A stretch of 6,599 nucleotides of DNA from Thermoplasmata archaeon (GCA_020350865.1 CP070726.1:1885296-1891894), one strand, 5' to 3'; shown: positions 1 to 6,078, counted from the first letter of the stretch. Program-made: numbers and translations. The notes: generated by a model not told the origin, from the sequence alone.

Positions 1-89
1 TTGGTTCCAAGTCTTTGTTATTGTGAATGGTGCTGCAATAAACATACATGTGCACATGTCTTTATAGCAGCATGATTTATAATCCTTTG
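1..89 (-). mobile_element. Human/primate LINE-1 ORF2 3'-end fragment (foreign DNA at contig edge)
   Basis: Read on the minus strand in the frame starting at base 87, these bases translate without a stop into KDYKSCCYKDMC followed by MFIAAPFTITKTWNQ. From memory this is the C-terminal region of the LINE-1 ORF2 protein (KDYKSCCYKDTC...MFIAALFTIAKTWNQ), with a few substitutions of the kind seen between L1 subfamilies. The nucleotide string around 66-89 (tagcagcatgatttataatc) is likewise a typical antisense L1 stretch. The L1 match ends at 89: L1 continues with g, while the window has t at 90 and then the permease gene. L1 elements are confined to mammals and other eukaryotes, so human DNA contamination joined by a library or assembly chimera is the best explanation. 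Subfamily assignment needs an alignment. Confidence 0.93.
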
Positions 90-2713
90 TTGCCGAGCCC
101 GGCAATGCCCACGATCAGTCCCAACCCGAGATACGCATTGAGGATGCTGAAGAAGGAAACATTGGCCTCGATTTGGATTTCGGCCTCCTTTTTAAAGTCC
201 ACGCTCTGAGCGCCGTAGGATAGAAACGTGCGCTCCATATCCTGGCGGACAGCGAGATTATCCCCTCTGTCCTTGAGTTTGAACAGAACAGTTCCCACAC
301 CTGTGGCATTGTAATCCTCCACAAGAAAATCATCGTAGATGAATATCCCGTTCAGAGACTTATCGGGATCCAGGAACGTGACAAATGTATCTATGAAACC
401 GATTATTGTCACATTGCGTTTGGCACCGTCTTTCAAGGTCACCTCCAAGGTCTCACCGAGGTTTAAAGGCAGCAGGGGAGGCGGGCCGAACCCACCACCG
501 GCAGTGCTTGAATCCGCCAGTACGTACTGGCGGTTATTTTTCATTGCCGCAAATGCGGCATCAGGGTCGCCATTGAAATCTGTTATCAGCCTCGAGATTT
601 CGAACCTGTTCTGCTCAATGAAATGGTCGTCAATGCCCACAACGGGATAATCCACCTGGTCCGAATCAAGTATCAGCGAATATCTGTTGACAGTGACCTC
701 TGTATTTTTGAGCGCAAAATAATCCTCCACAAGCTCGGCCGAATCTGTGGTGTTGTATATTATCTCAAAATCCTGCACGGGCTCCGACATCTTGACCATG
801 ACATCAAAGCCGCCGCTGGTCTCGTCGATCTGCGCCTCGAGATTCCCGCCTATGATGGCCAGCAATATTGACATGAAGGTTATTATGAATATCACAAGGG
901 AGAACATGGCAATGGTCAATCCGGTCCGAAACTTCGAGGAAAGAGAATAGGAGAGTGCAGTATGGGATACAGCCAGGCAGCATCCCACGGTGGCAAATAT
1001 CTTCTCGAAAAACCGAACCACAATACTCGAATTCACCATGAGCAGTAAAACGGTACCAGTCACCATCAATATACCTGCAATTGCAAATGTGAAAAAATCT
1101 TCTGAAAGACCCAGCATTTTGTCCAGTGGAATGCTCCACAGCGCGATCACCAGCACCGCACCTGTGCTGAACGCCCACCGGTTCTTGATAAACCTTCTCA
1201 GGAAAAACGGAAGTGAAAAAAACAGAAGTGACAGCCCCGAAAACAGAGATGTCGCCGAGCCTTCCCCGGAATCGTCGATCTCACCGTTTTCATCGTTATC
1301 GAGCCCGTCACCCAGGGGTGTTAAGCTCGTGAGGATGATAAACAAGGCCAAAACCAGCATGATCACCCCTATCTTCAGTGATTTCTTATCTTTTCTTGGG
1401 ATTGCCGGTTCCGGCAGGTTCCTAACAGCCCTGATTATATTGACCTCGGAGATCTTCCGCGTTGCGTAGTAAATCGTCAGAATGCTGATTATAAAACCCA
1501 GACAGAATGCCAAGAACAACGATTCCCAAGTGAAAGTGTAGGCCCTCAGAATGTCTGTTGAGCTGCCCCCAGTAAAGGTGGTGCCAATGGACCAAACAAT
1601 AAAGAACGCCACAATAATACCGAATAATGAACCGATAACGGCGGCAATGCCTGCATAGAAACTGCCCTCGTAGACGAAGAGGCGCCTCAGCTCCTTTTTG
1701 TTCATTCCAATGGCACGGGTCATACCCATCTCGGAGCGCCGTTCCTCCCCCAACATGATGAATATATTGATTATCAGAATCACACTTGCGATAATCGTGA
1801 AGGAACCGAAGATCAACAGCAGGTCAGCAAAGAAGAAACCTTCTTCGAACACCTGGTCGTATTCGGCTTTCTTGTCCCGGAGCAGGAACAGCGGAAATCC
1901 CTGATAGGTTATATCGGCTTTATCCACAAGGTCCTTGACCTCATCTGCATTTTCCATACCAGAAAGCTTATCTCCACTGTTCGAGATGTGTATGCGGTTG
2001 ATTCTGTTTTCCAGTCCAAGAAGTGTCTGGAGATCATCCAAATTCAGGTAAAGCCCCACAGATGAAAAACCGCGGTCCCTCAGATCGAGAACCCCCCAGA
2101 CCGTGAAGTTGCCTGTTCTGTTCAGTGATGTCAGTTTAAATCTGTCCCCCGAATCGGCATCGAGCTCCTCGGCCAGTTCCTTGCTGATGATCACATTGCC
2201 ATCCGGTATCGAACTGACCCTATTTCCATCCACATACAGGTTGCCGAATTCGTCACTTCTGTTCAGGGTTATTCCGGCCACCTCGACCCGCGGCTCCACC
2301 AGTGTCTTATCTATGTTGAGAATGTTGACCTCTTTCCGCAACTCCGGTTCCATTCCATCGATTGAACTGTCATCACCAATTTTTGTCTCCATTTCATAAT
2401 AAATATCTGCGGGAAAGTCCAGGTTTTCCTGACTGCCCGGTATCCTAAAAACGTATACCTCGTCTGTGCCATGGAGGTCGTCGATTATCCCGGAGGCCAG
2501 AAGCGTATTGAATGTGTCACCCACCGTAAACGAGGACGAGATTATTGCTGTTCCCACCATCAACCCCACGATAATAATTGCAGTGCTGCCCTTTTTTCTT
2601 GTAAAGTTGCGAACCGCCATCTTGAACAGGATCCGGTTTCGTATGGAAGATATTATTATCCACAGCAAAATCAAGGAAAAGACGATCAAGAATGTTATTG
2701 ATATTGCATCCAT
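77..2713 (-). CDS. FtsX/MacB-like ABC transporter permease, C-terminus replaced by LINE-1 DNA
   Basis: This is the membrane subunit of an ABC system with two FtsX-like halves, the architecture of YbbP/LolE-type permeases. With the ATG at 2713 it is 878 residues. Likely membrane segments lie near 3-25, 43-63, 295-322, 351-377, 396-417, 446-465, 487-505, 514-530, 540-561, 598-622 and 854-874. Two large extracellular MacB-type domains occupy about 65-290 and 625-850. The stretch EERRSEMGMTRAIGMNKKEL (323-342) is the usual FtsX cytoplasmic coupling segment. The loop at 469-481 is Asp/Asn-rich. After G874 only NKGL remains, and those four codons and the stop come from the LINE-1 join, so roughly the last 100 residues, with the remaining helices of the second FtsX domain, are missing. 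ATG 2713 is preferred over an in-frame TTG at 2731, which overlaps the ATPase stop and adds six hydrophilic residues. It lies 14 bases after the ATPase stop and is probably co-transcribed. Substrate is unknown. Confidence 0.9.
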   Translation of the reverse strand: MDAISITFLIVFSLILLWIIISSIRNRILFKMAVRNFTRKKGSTAIIIVGLMVGTAIISSSFTVGDTFNTLLASGIIDDLHGTDEVYVFRIPGSQENLDFPADIYYEMETKIGDDSSIDGMEPELRKEVNILNIDKTLVEPRVEVAGITLNRSDEFGNLYVDGNRVSSIPDGNVIISKELAEELDADSGDRFKLTSLNRTGNFTVWGVLDLRDRGFSSVGLYLNLDDLQTLLGLENRINRIHISNSGDKLSGMENADEVKDLVDKADITYQGFPLFLLRDKKAEYDQVFEEGFFFADLLLIFGSFTIIASVILIINIFIMLGEERRSEMGMTRAIGMNKKELRRLFVYEGSFYAGIAAVIGSLFGIIVAFFIVWSIGTTFTGGSSTDILRAYTFTWESLFLAFCLGFIISILTIYYATRKISEVNIIRAVRNLPEPAIPRKDKKSLKIGVIMLVLALFIILTSLTPLGDGLDNDENGEIDDSGEGSATSLFSGLSLLFFSLPFFLRRFIKNRWAFSTGAVLVIALWSIPLDKMLGLSEDFFTFAIAGILMVTGTVLLLMVNSSIVVRFFEKIFATVGCCLAVSHTALSYSLSSKFRTGLTIAMFSLVIFIITFMSILLAIIGGNLEAQIDETSGGFDVMVKMSEPVQDFEIIYNTTDSAELVEDYFALKNTEVTVNRYSLILDSDQVDYPVVGIDDHFIEQNRFEISRLITDFNGDPDAAFAAMKNNRQYVLADSSTAGGGFGPPPLLPLNLGETLEVTLKDGAKRNVTIIGFIDTFVTFLDPDKSLNGIFIYDDFLVEDYNATGVGTVLFKLKDRGDNLAVRQDMERTFLSYGAQSVDFKKEAEIQIEANVSFFSILNAYLGLGLIVGIAGLGNKGL

Positions 2714-2727
2714 ATAGCAACTTCCAC

Positions 2728-3477
2728 TCAATCTTTCTCAAAGAAACGTTTGTCCGTATAAGCCTCGGGACAGTCGAAATCGTAGTCCTTGTTTCGCACA
2801 TCGGACTCTATCCGGCCGTCCTTCATTGTGATTTTGCGGGGCACATTCTTGCCAACGTTGGGGTCGTGGGTTACTATCAGGAAGGTTATACCTTCACAGC
2901 GGTTGAGGTTCATCAACAGATCCATGATTTCCTCGCTGTTCTTGGAATCCAAATCACCTGTTGGTTCATCGGCAAAGACTATTGCAGGGGTATTGGCCAG
3001 AGCACGGGCAATGGTGACCCGCTGACGCTGACCTCCGGACAGTTCGGCAGGCTTGTGGGTGGCCCAATCCTTTAAACCCACAAGCTCGAGCATTTTCAGT
3101 GCGGTTTTTCGGGCCTCTTTTTGGGGCTTTTTCGCAAGTAGCAAAGGAAGTTCTACATTCTCCAGGGCATTCAGCACTGGCAGTAGATTGTAGAATTGAA
3201 ATACGAAGCCGATATTGCGTGCCCTGTACGCGGATTTTTCGAAATCATCCAAATTCGCAATATTCTTTCCGTCGATATTGATCTCACCCTCGGAGATATC
3301 GTCGATGCCCGACAGGCAGTTGAGAAGCGTGGTCTTACCGCAGCCCGAGGGGCCCATTACAGCCACCATCTCCCCCTGAAGAATATCCAAAGAAATGCCG
3401 TTTAGGGCAGTGACCTTCACATCTCCCGTGTCGTAGACCTTAACCACATCTTTTGTAGAAATAATCGTTTTCGGCAT
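2728..3477 (-). CDS. ABC transporter ATP-binding protein, MacB/LolD/YbbA family
   Basis: This cytoplasmic ATPase would power the permease encoded just downstream. It is 249 residues, normal for the family. Visible motifs are Walker A GPSGCGKTT (42-50), Q-loop Gln94 in FVFQFYNLLP, signature LSGGQRQRV (146-154), Walker B IVFADEP with Asp170 and catalytic Glu171, D-loop GDLDS (174-178) and switch His204 in VTHD. The sequence QFYNLLPVLNALENVELPL is typical of the LolD/MacB branch, which couples to FtsX-type permeases and extracts or pushes substrates rather than carrying them through a channel. The start MPKTIIS at 3477 is chosen over an in-frame ATG at 3534, because a TATA-like box at 3502-3508 sits about 28 bases upstream of 3477 and the extension does not resemble the family N-terminus. 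No Shine-Dalgarno precedes 3477, so the message may be leaderless. Family assignment is firm; the transported substrate cannot be inferred. Confidence 0.95.
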   Translation of the reverse strand: MPKTIISTKDVVKVYDTGDVKVTALNGISLDILQGEMVAVMGPSGCGKTTLLNCLSGIDDISEGEINIDGKNIANLDDFEKSAYRARNIGFVFQFYNLLPVLNALENVELPLLLAKKPQKEARKTALKMLELVGLKDWATHKPAELSGGQRQRVTIARALANTPAIVFADEPTGDLDSKNSEEIMDLLMNLNRCEGITFLIVTHDPNVGKNVPRKITMKDGRIESDVRNKDYDFDCPEAYTDKRFFEKD

Positions 3478-3486
3478 GGCGCAGAT

Positions 3487-3500
3487 AGATAAAATTATCT
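3487..3500. promoter_or_regulatory. Palindrome at the ABC operon start, possible operator
   Basis: The palindrome AGATAA-AA-TTATCT has perfect 6-base arms. It lies between the putative TATA box (3502-3508) and the ATPase start codon (3477), overlapping the expected transcription start region. An overlapping alternative pairing is CAGATA (3482-3487) with TATCTG (3496-3501). Archaeal repressors commonly bind here to block RNA polymerase recruitment. The palindrome is seen directly; its role as an operator is inference. Confidence 0.4.
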
Positions 3501-3501
3501 G

Positions 3502-3508
3502 TATTAAA
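3502..3508 (-). promoter_or_regulatory. TATA-like box for the ABC operon
   Basis: The minus-strand sequence TTTAATA is centred about 28 bases upstream of the ATPase ATG. Archaeal TATA boxes sit about 26 bases before the transcription start, so the transcript would begin at or next to the start codon. This agrees with the lack of a Shine-Dalgarno sequence there. Confidence 0.45.
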
Positions 3509-3560
3509 GGTTTGTTACTCCATCGAGGGAACACTACATTAGGTATCTTTACAGCGCATT

Positions 3561-3592
3561 CCCCCCTCCCAAAGGGCTTTCACCCTCCCCCC
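3561..3592 (-). repeat. G-rich mirror repeat with G-quadruplex potential
   Basis: On the minus strand the sequence is GGGGGGAGGG, a 12-base spacer, then GGGAGGGGGG: a perfect 10-base mirror repeat containing at least four runs of three or more G. Such purine tracts can form a G-quadruplex or triplex. It lies about 85-115 bases upstream of the ATPase start, in the gap after the 3696-4514 gene. Whether it has a function is unknown. Confidence 0.6.
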
Positions 3593-3679
3593 TGAGTGAA
3601 TTATCAAGAATATTGGAGCCGCTTCACTAAGAAGTCATCAAGAAAATACAGTTAAATGCACTCTTCGTAACCACATACT

Positions 3680-3684
3680 AAAAA
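3680..3684 (-). terminator. Possible oligo-T terminator after the repeat-protein gene
   Basis: A run of five T on the minus strand begins 12 bases after the stop codon of the 3696-4514 gene, with further T-rich stretches down to about 3640. Archaeal RNA polymerase terminates at such T tracts without needing a hairpin. The tract is short, so the call is weak. Confidence 0.3.
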
Positions 3685-3695
3685 GTTGGCAGGCA

Positions 3696-4514
3696 CTAAT
3701 CCCCGACCACCTTGTCGAGCTCCCCTCTCATCTCGTCCTTCATGTTCCTCAGGTTGTCCGGGCCCAACAGGATCTTGGAGACCACGTCCCTGATCCTTCC
3801 CGTGGACAGCAGGTACGAGATGTAGTCCATTTGATCCTCTACTGTTATCCGGTCGCAGACTGTGAGCCACGTGTCCACGATGTCCCCGATCTTCTCCACC
3901 TTCTTGCTGGTCTCCACGTTTGCCGCCGTGATGATGGCCGCCGTGATCTCCTTTTGGGCTACGGTCATATCCGAGGCCCGCGATGTCAGCTCCTCCCTGA
4001 TCTTCTCGAAGGCGTCTTTGAGATCCTGGTAGCCCTCCGCACTGATCGTGGCCTCCATTATCCTGCCCGTGACAAGGATCGCTGCAATGACGTCCAGGTC
4101 GTCCGATATGGCCAGACCGTCCTTTATCTGGACCCAGAGGTTCACTATCTCCTTGGTCTTCTCCACCTCCTCGCTCCGGGATACGATGGCAGAGGCCACG
4201 AGGGCAAAGACCAGCTCCTTTTGCAGGTCCTTTGACTCGATGTTCCTTCCCACCATGTTCCTGTTGATGTCGAATATGGCGGTGTTCACGATATTCAGGT
4301 CCGGGATATCGATGCCGAAGTCCATGATGCTCCCTGTGGTCAGCAGGGCGGCAATGAAATCCAGGTCCTCCTTCACGTTCACGATCTTTCTGATGTCGTT
4401 CCAGAGCGTGGCTATCAGTGAAGTCGTTTCCACCTCGTACGAGTGCGAGACGATTGTGGTGGCCAGAAATGCCGAGATTTCATCCGGATTTGATGTGTTG
4501 ACGATCTGAGCCAT
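3696..4514 (-). CDS. Uncharacterised protein of three tandem 89-residue helical repeats
   Basis: I do not recognise this family. The 272-residue product has no signal peptide or membrane segment, so it is probably cytoplasmic. It consists almost entirely of three repeats in exact 89-residue register: Trp38/127/216, VE at 28-29/117-118/206-207, Asp52/141/230 and TG at 60-61/149-150/238-239. Each unit looks all-helical, with a pattern like EVE...I.xLW..I followed by DLDxIAAxLxTGxI and a more variable fourth segment. Unit three has drifted most. ATG 4514 is chosen because GGAGAGG lies six bases upstream and a TATA-like box at 4563-4568 would start transcription near 4540. In-frame ATGs at 4529 and 4595 are less likely, and the latter lies upstream of that box. 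The gene stands alone between 160-220 base gaps. It is GC-rich with many C/G-ending codons compared with the ABC genes. A scaffold or binding role would be speculation. Confidence 0.85.
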   Translation of the reverse strand: MAQIVNTSNPDEISAFLATTIVSHSYEVETTSLIATLWNDIRKIVNVKEDLDFIAALLTTGSIMDFGIDIPDLNIVNTAIFDINRNMVGRNIESKDLQKELVFALVASAIVSRSEEVEKTKEIVNLWVQIKDGLAISDDLDVIAAILVTGRIMEATISAEGYQDLKDAFEKIREELTSRASDMTVAQKEITAAIITAANVETSKKVEKIGDIVDTWLTVCDRITVEDQMDYISYLLSTGRIRDVVSKILLGPDNLRNMKDEMRGELDKVVGD

Positions 4515-4520
4515 GGGATT

Positions 4521-4527
4521 CCTCTCC
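4521..4527 (-). promoter_or_regulatory. Shine-Dalgarno site fixing the start at 4514
   Basis: The minus strand reads GGAGAGG six bases before the ATG at 4514, a good match to the anti-Shine-Dalgarno. This decides against longer in-frame starts. Confidence 0.65.
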
Positions 4528-4562
4528 ATATTGTAGAATTCATCGAATAATGGCCTATTTGG

Positions 4563-4568
4563 TATAAA
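4563..4568 (-). promoter_or_regulatory. TATA-like box for the repeat-protein gene
   Basis: The minus-strand sequence TTTATA, preceded by an A-rich stretch (acaaacaca) that could act as a BRE, would place the transcription start near 4540. That gives a leader of about 25 bases holding the GGAGAGG ribosome site. Confidence 0.5.
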
Positions 4569-4677
4569 TGTGTTTGTATGGGGGAAAATATTCAAATCAG
4601 GGTGCTTTACACATCCATTCAGAATAACATGGGCGAAAATAAGGTTAGGGGGGCTCGAAAACGACGGGTGTCTGCTG

Positions 4678-5352
4678 TCAAGGCGGCCGCGGTTGCCCTG
4701 GATTGGCTGCGGGCGCTGGCGGCGGGGGCGGTGCCTGCTGTCCGCTGTGCTGGGGCTGCTGATACTGTCCCGGTGATTGTTGGATTTGGGAATTCTTCAG
4801 CTCCTTTTTGATTTTTCCCAATCTGACAAAGATGCCCACAGATGCAATTGCCATGACAAATATGGAAACGAGGAGGATAATGATAAGGGACATGCATAAG
4901 GTGACATATGCCCCCACCTGGCTGCCGATATCACCTAAATCCCCGAACATATCTTCCACGTCCTCTTCCTCACCATCCCCGTCGCCGTCACCGTCGAATC
5001 CTCCTCCGTTCCCGTTCGTTTCTCTCTCTGTAAGATAGAAATCCCGGTTGACATCCTGACCGCTCACACTCACCCAATTGTCTTCATCGTGATAACCGTC
5101 GGCAGATACCGTTACTGTATAACCCCCGTCAGGGACCCAGACAGAGTAGTAGCCGTTGCCGTCGGTCCAGGTCTGCCGTGAATCTTCCCCTTCCACGTTC
5201 ACCTCGGCGCCGCTGATTCGAAAAGATGTGCCCTCCTCGTACACGTAACCGCTGATCTGGTGTTCCTGAGCTGCTGCCAAACCCGCTGCGCTCAGCAGTC
5301 CCACAATCGTAACCACTCCGAGGATTCCGATTAAAATAGACCTTTTCTTCAT
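4678..5352 (-). CDS. Membrane-anchored surface protein with carboxypeptidase-regulatory-like domain
   Basis: The 224-residue product has clear modules. Residues 1-28 are a Sec signal peptide (MKKR, hydrophobic core, LAAAQ cleavage-like site). Residues 32-107 form a beta-sandwich of the CarboxypepD_reg type, with the features SGYVYEEG, ISGAEVNVEG, TDGNGYYSVWVPDGGYTVTVSA and a closing FYL strand. Residues 108-147 are a Gly/Asp/Glu linker (DGDGDGDGEEED). Residues 148-177 are a membrane helix, followed by a basic stop-transfer segment (RLGKIKKELK). Residues 188-224 are a Gln/Pro-rich tail with five consecutive Pro. The predicted topology puts the beta domain outside and the disordered tail inside. 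Such domains usually serve in adhesion or as structural modules, not catalysis. The start is supported by GGGTGGT just upstream and by the signal peptide beginning there. No partner is evident nearby, and the ligand is unknown. Confidence 0.87.
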   Translation of the reverse strand: MKKRSILIGILGVVTIVGLLSAAGLAAAQEHQISGYVYEEGTSFRISGAEVNVEGEDSRQTWTDGNGYYSVWVPDGGYTVTVSADGYHDEDNWVSVSGQDVNRDFYLTERETNGNGGGFDGDGDGDGEEEDVEDMFGDLGDIGSQVGAYVTLCMSLIIILLVSIFVMAIASVGIFVRLGKIKKELKNSQIQQSPGQYQQPQHSGQQAPPPPPAPAANPGQPRPP

Positions 5353-5355
5353 TAT

Positions 5356-5362
5356 ACCACCC
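5356..5362 (-). promoter_or_regulatory. Ribosome binding site of the surface-protein gene
   Basis: The minus strand reads GGGTGGT, with its GGTG core five bases before the ATG at 5352. The spacing suits pairing with the 16S rRNA 3' end. Confidence 0.55.
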
Positions 5363-5369
5363 GATTGTG

Positions 5370-5436
5370 CATGAGATTCTGGTTTCTCGTTATGCAGCTT
5401 TCGCCAAAAAAAATCAAAAATGAGAAACAGGTCATG
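5370..5436. repeat. Interrupted inverted repeat in the surface-protein leader, T-tract in its loop
   Basis: CTG(G)TTTCTC at 5379-5388 pairs with GAGAAACAG at 5422-5430, with a single bulged G. Outside it, CATGA at 5370-5374 pairs with TCATG at 5432-5436. Together this makes about 14 base pairs with small internal loops. The 33-base loop holds two oligo-A runs (5406-5413 and 5416-5420), which read as T8 and T5 on the minus strand. It ends 17 bases before the surface-protein ATG. Function is not known. Confidence 0.45.
5406..5420 (-). terminator. Oligo-T tract, candidate archaeal terminator
   Basis: On the minus strand this reads T5-GA-T8, the strongest T tract in the window and of the sort at which archaeal RNA polymerase terminates. 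It lies about 180 bases after the cyclophilin stop and 54 bases before the surface-protein ATG. It could end the cyclophilin transcript or a short leader RNA. Confidence 0.4.
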
Positions 5437-5562
5437 AAATATAATTCCTTCCTAGCAAGCTTCCCAGAGGGTCAAAATCCACAGAGCAAAGGACCGGCCC
5501 CGTGTAATAATCAATCCGCAAGATGCCGTTTGTGCTCCTTCTTGTACCTCCGGAGGAACCAC

Positions 5563-5570
5563 TATAAAAA
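5563..5570. promoter_or_regulatory. TATA-like box of uncertain direction
   Basis: TATAAAAA on the plus strand reads TTTTTATA on the minus strand. On the minus strand it would start RNA near 5540, giving a leader of about 190 bases for the surface-protein gene, or a short RNA ending at the T tract at 5420-5406. On the plus strand, where an upstream GGAACC resembles a BRE, it would give RNA antisense to the cyclophilin gene. The sequence alone does not decide. Confidence 0.35.
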
Positions 5571-5601
5571 GATAGATCCACAAACATGCCCAATTTTCGT
5601 G

Positions 5602-6066
5602 CTAATCCTCGATTGCTACCTTTCTCATCATGTCCCCCTTCCGAATCGCGTTCACCACGTCCTGGCCCTCGATTACCTGGCCGAAGACCGTGTGCACGCC
5701 GTCCAGATGCGGCTGGGGAGAGTGTGTGATAAAGAATTGGGAGCCGTTGGAGCATTCCCCCCCAATCTTCCTTCCCGAGGCCCGGTCATGCGAGCACGAG
5801 CCGGCATGGGCCATGGACAGGGAGCCCGTGCCGTGCTTCCTGCCCGATTCCAGTTCGCAGTCGATTTGGTAGCCCGGCCCACCGGTACCAGTGCCCTTGG
5901 GGCAGCCGGCTTGGACCATGAAATCGGGGATGACCCTGTGAAATGTCAGGCCGTCGTAGAATCCCTTTCGTGCCAGATCTGTAAAATTCCTGACCGTGTT
6001 GGGTGCATCGTTTTCAAAGAGCTCCAGCACGATTCTGCCTTTATCGGTTTCAATTATCGCCTTCAT
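5602..6066 (-). CDS. Cyclophilin-type peptidyl-prolyl cis-trans isomerase
   Basis: This 154-residue single-domain cyclophilin catalyses proline isomerisation during protein folding. It has no signal peptide, so it is cytoplasmic. Family landmarks are APNTVRNF (21-28), [13 protein letters not shown] (42-54) with catalytic Arg44, Phe49, Met50 and Gln52, GTGTGGPGY (58-66), GSLSMAHAG (81-89), NGSQFFIT (107-114) and [14 protein letters not shown] (121-134). The position of cyclosporin-binding Trp121 in human CypA is His120, so strong cyclosporin binding is not expected. A segment of about 17 residues between MAHAG and NGSQFF carries Cys91, His93 and Cys105, longer than in minimal bacterial forms. 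Similar inserts exist, from memory, in some archaeal cyclophilins. The ATG at 6066 is fixed by GGAGGT six bases upstream. The gene is divergent from the MFS gene, with 161 bases between their starts. Confidence 0.95.
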   Translation of the reverse strand: MKAIIETDKGRIVLELFENDAPNTVRNFTDLARKGFYDGLTFHRVIPDFMVQAGCPKGTGTGGPGYQIDCELESGRKHGTGSLSMAHAGSCSHDRASGRKIGGECSNGSQFFITHSPQPHLDGVHTVFGQVIEGQDVVNAIRKGDMMRKVAIED

Positions 6067-6072
6067 GATATT

Positions 6073-6078
6073 ACCTCC
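6073..6078 (-). promoter_or_regulatory. Shine-Dalgarno site of the cyclophilin gene
   Basis: The minus strand reads GGAGGT six bases before the ATG at 6066, a near-perfect archaeal/bacterial ribosome binding site. Confidence 0.75.

Noticed and set aside
1..89. Natural horizontal transfer of LINE-1 into an archaeon
   Set aside because: There is no full element, poly-A tail or target-site duplication visible, and the fragment sits at the very edge of the window. Contamination or chimera is far simpler.
990..1469. Plus-strand open frame of 159 codons opposite the permease
   Set aside because: It is antisense to a clear FtsX-type permease, and its Ser/Ile-rich composition is the expected complement of membrane-helix codons. 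No ribosome site or family features are seen.
2714..2731. TTG start at 2731 for the permease
   Set aside because: It would overlap the ATPase stop and add six residues before the membrane helix. ATG 2713 starts directly before the hydrophobic segment.
3478..3534. N-terminal extension of the ATPase to an ATG at 3534
   Set aside because: The extra 19 residues run through the TATA-like box and palindrome and do not resemble the family N-terminus.
3595..3628. Inverted repeat AGTGAA / TTCACT and direct repeat ATCAAGAA in the gap after the triple-repeat gene
   Set aside because: The arms are only 6-8 bases with a 22-base loop, which is expected by chance in AT-rich intergenic DNA.
3831..4509. Two overlapping plus-strand frames opposite the triple-repeat gene
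   Set aside because: They are complements of the repeat gene. The minus-strand frame has a good ribosome site, a TATA-like box and internal protein repeat conservation, which the shadows lack.
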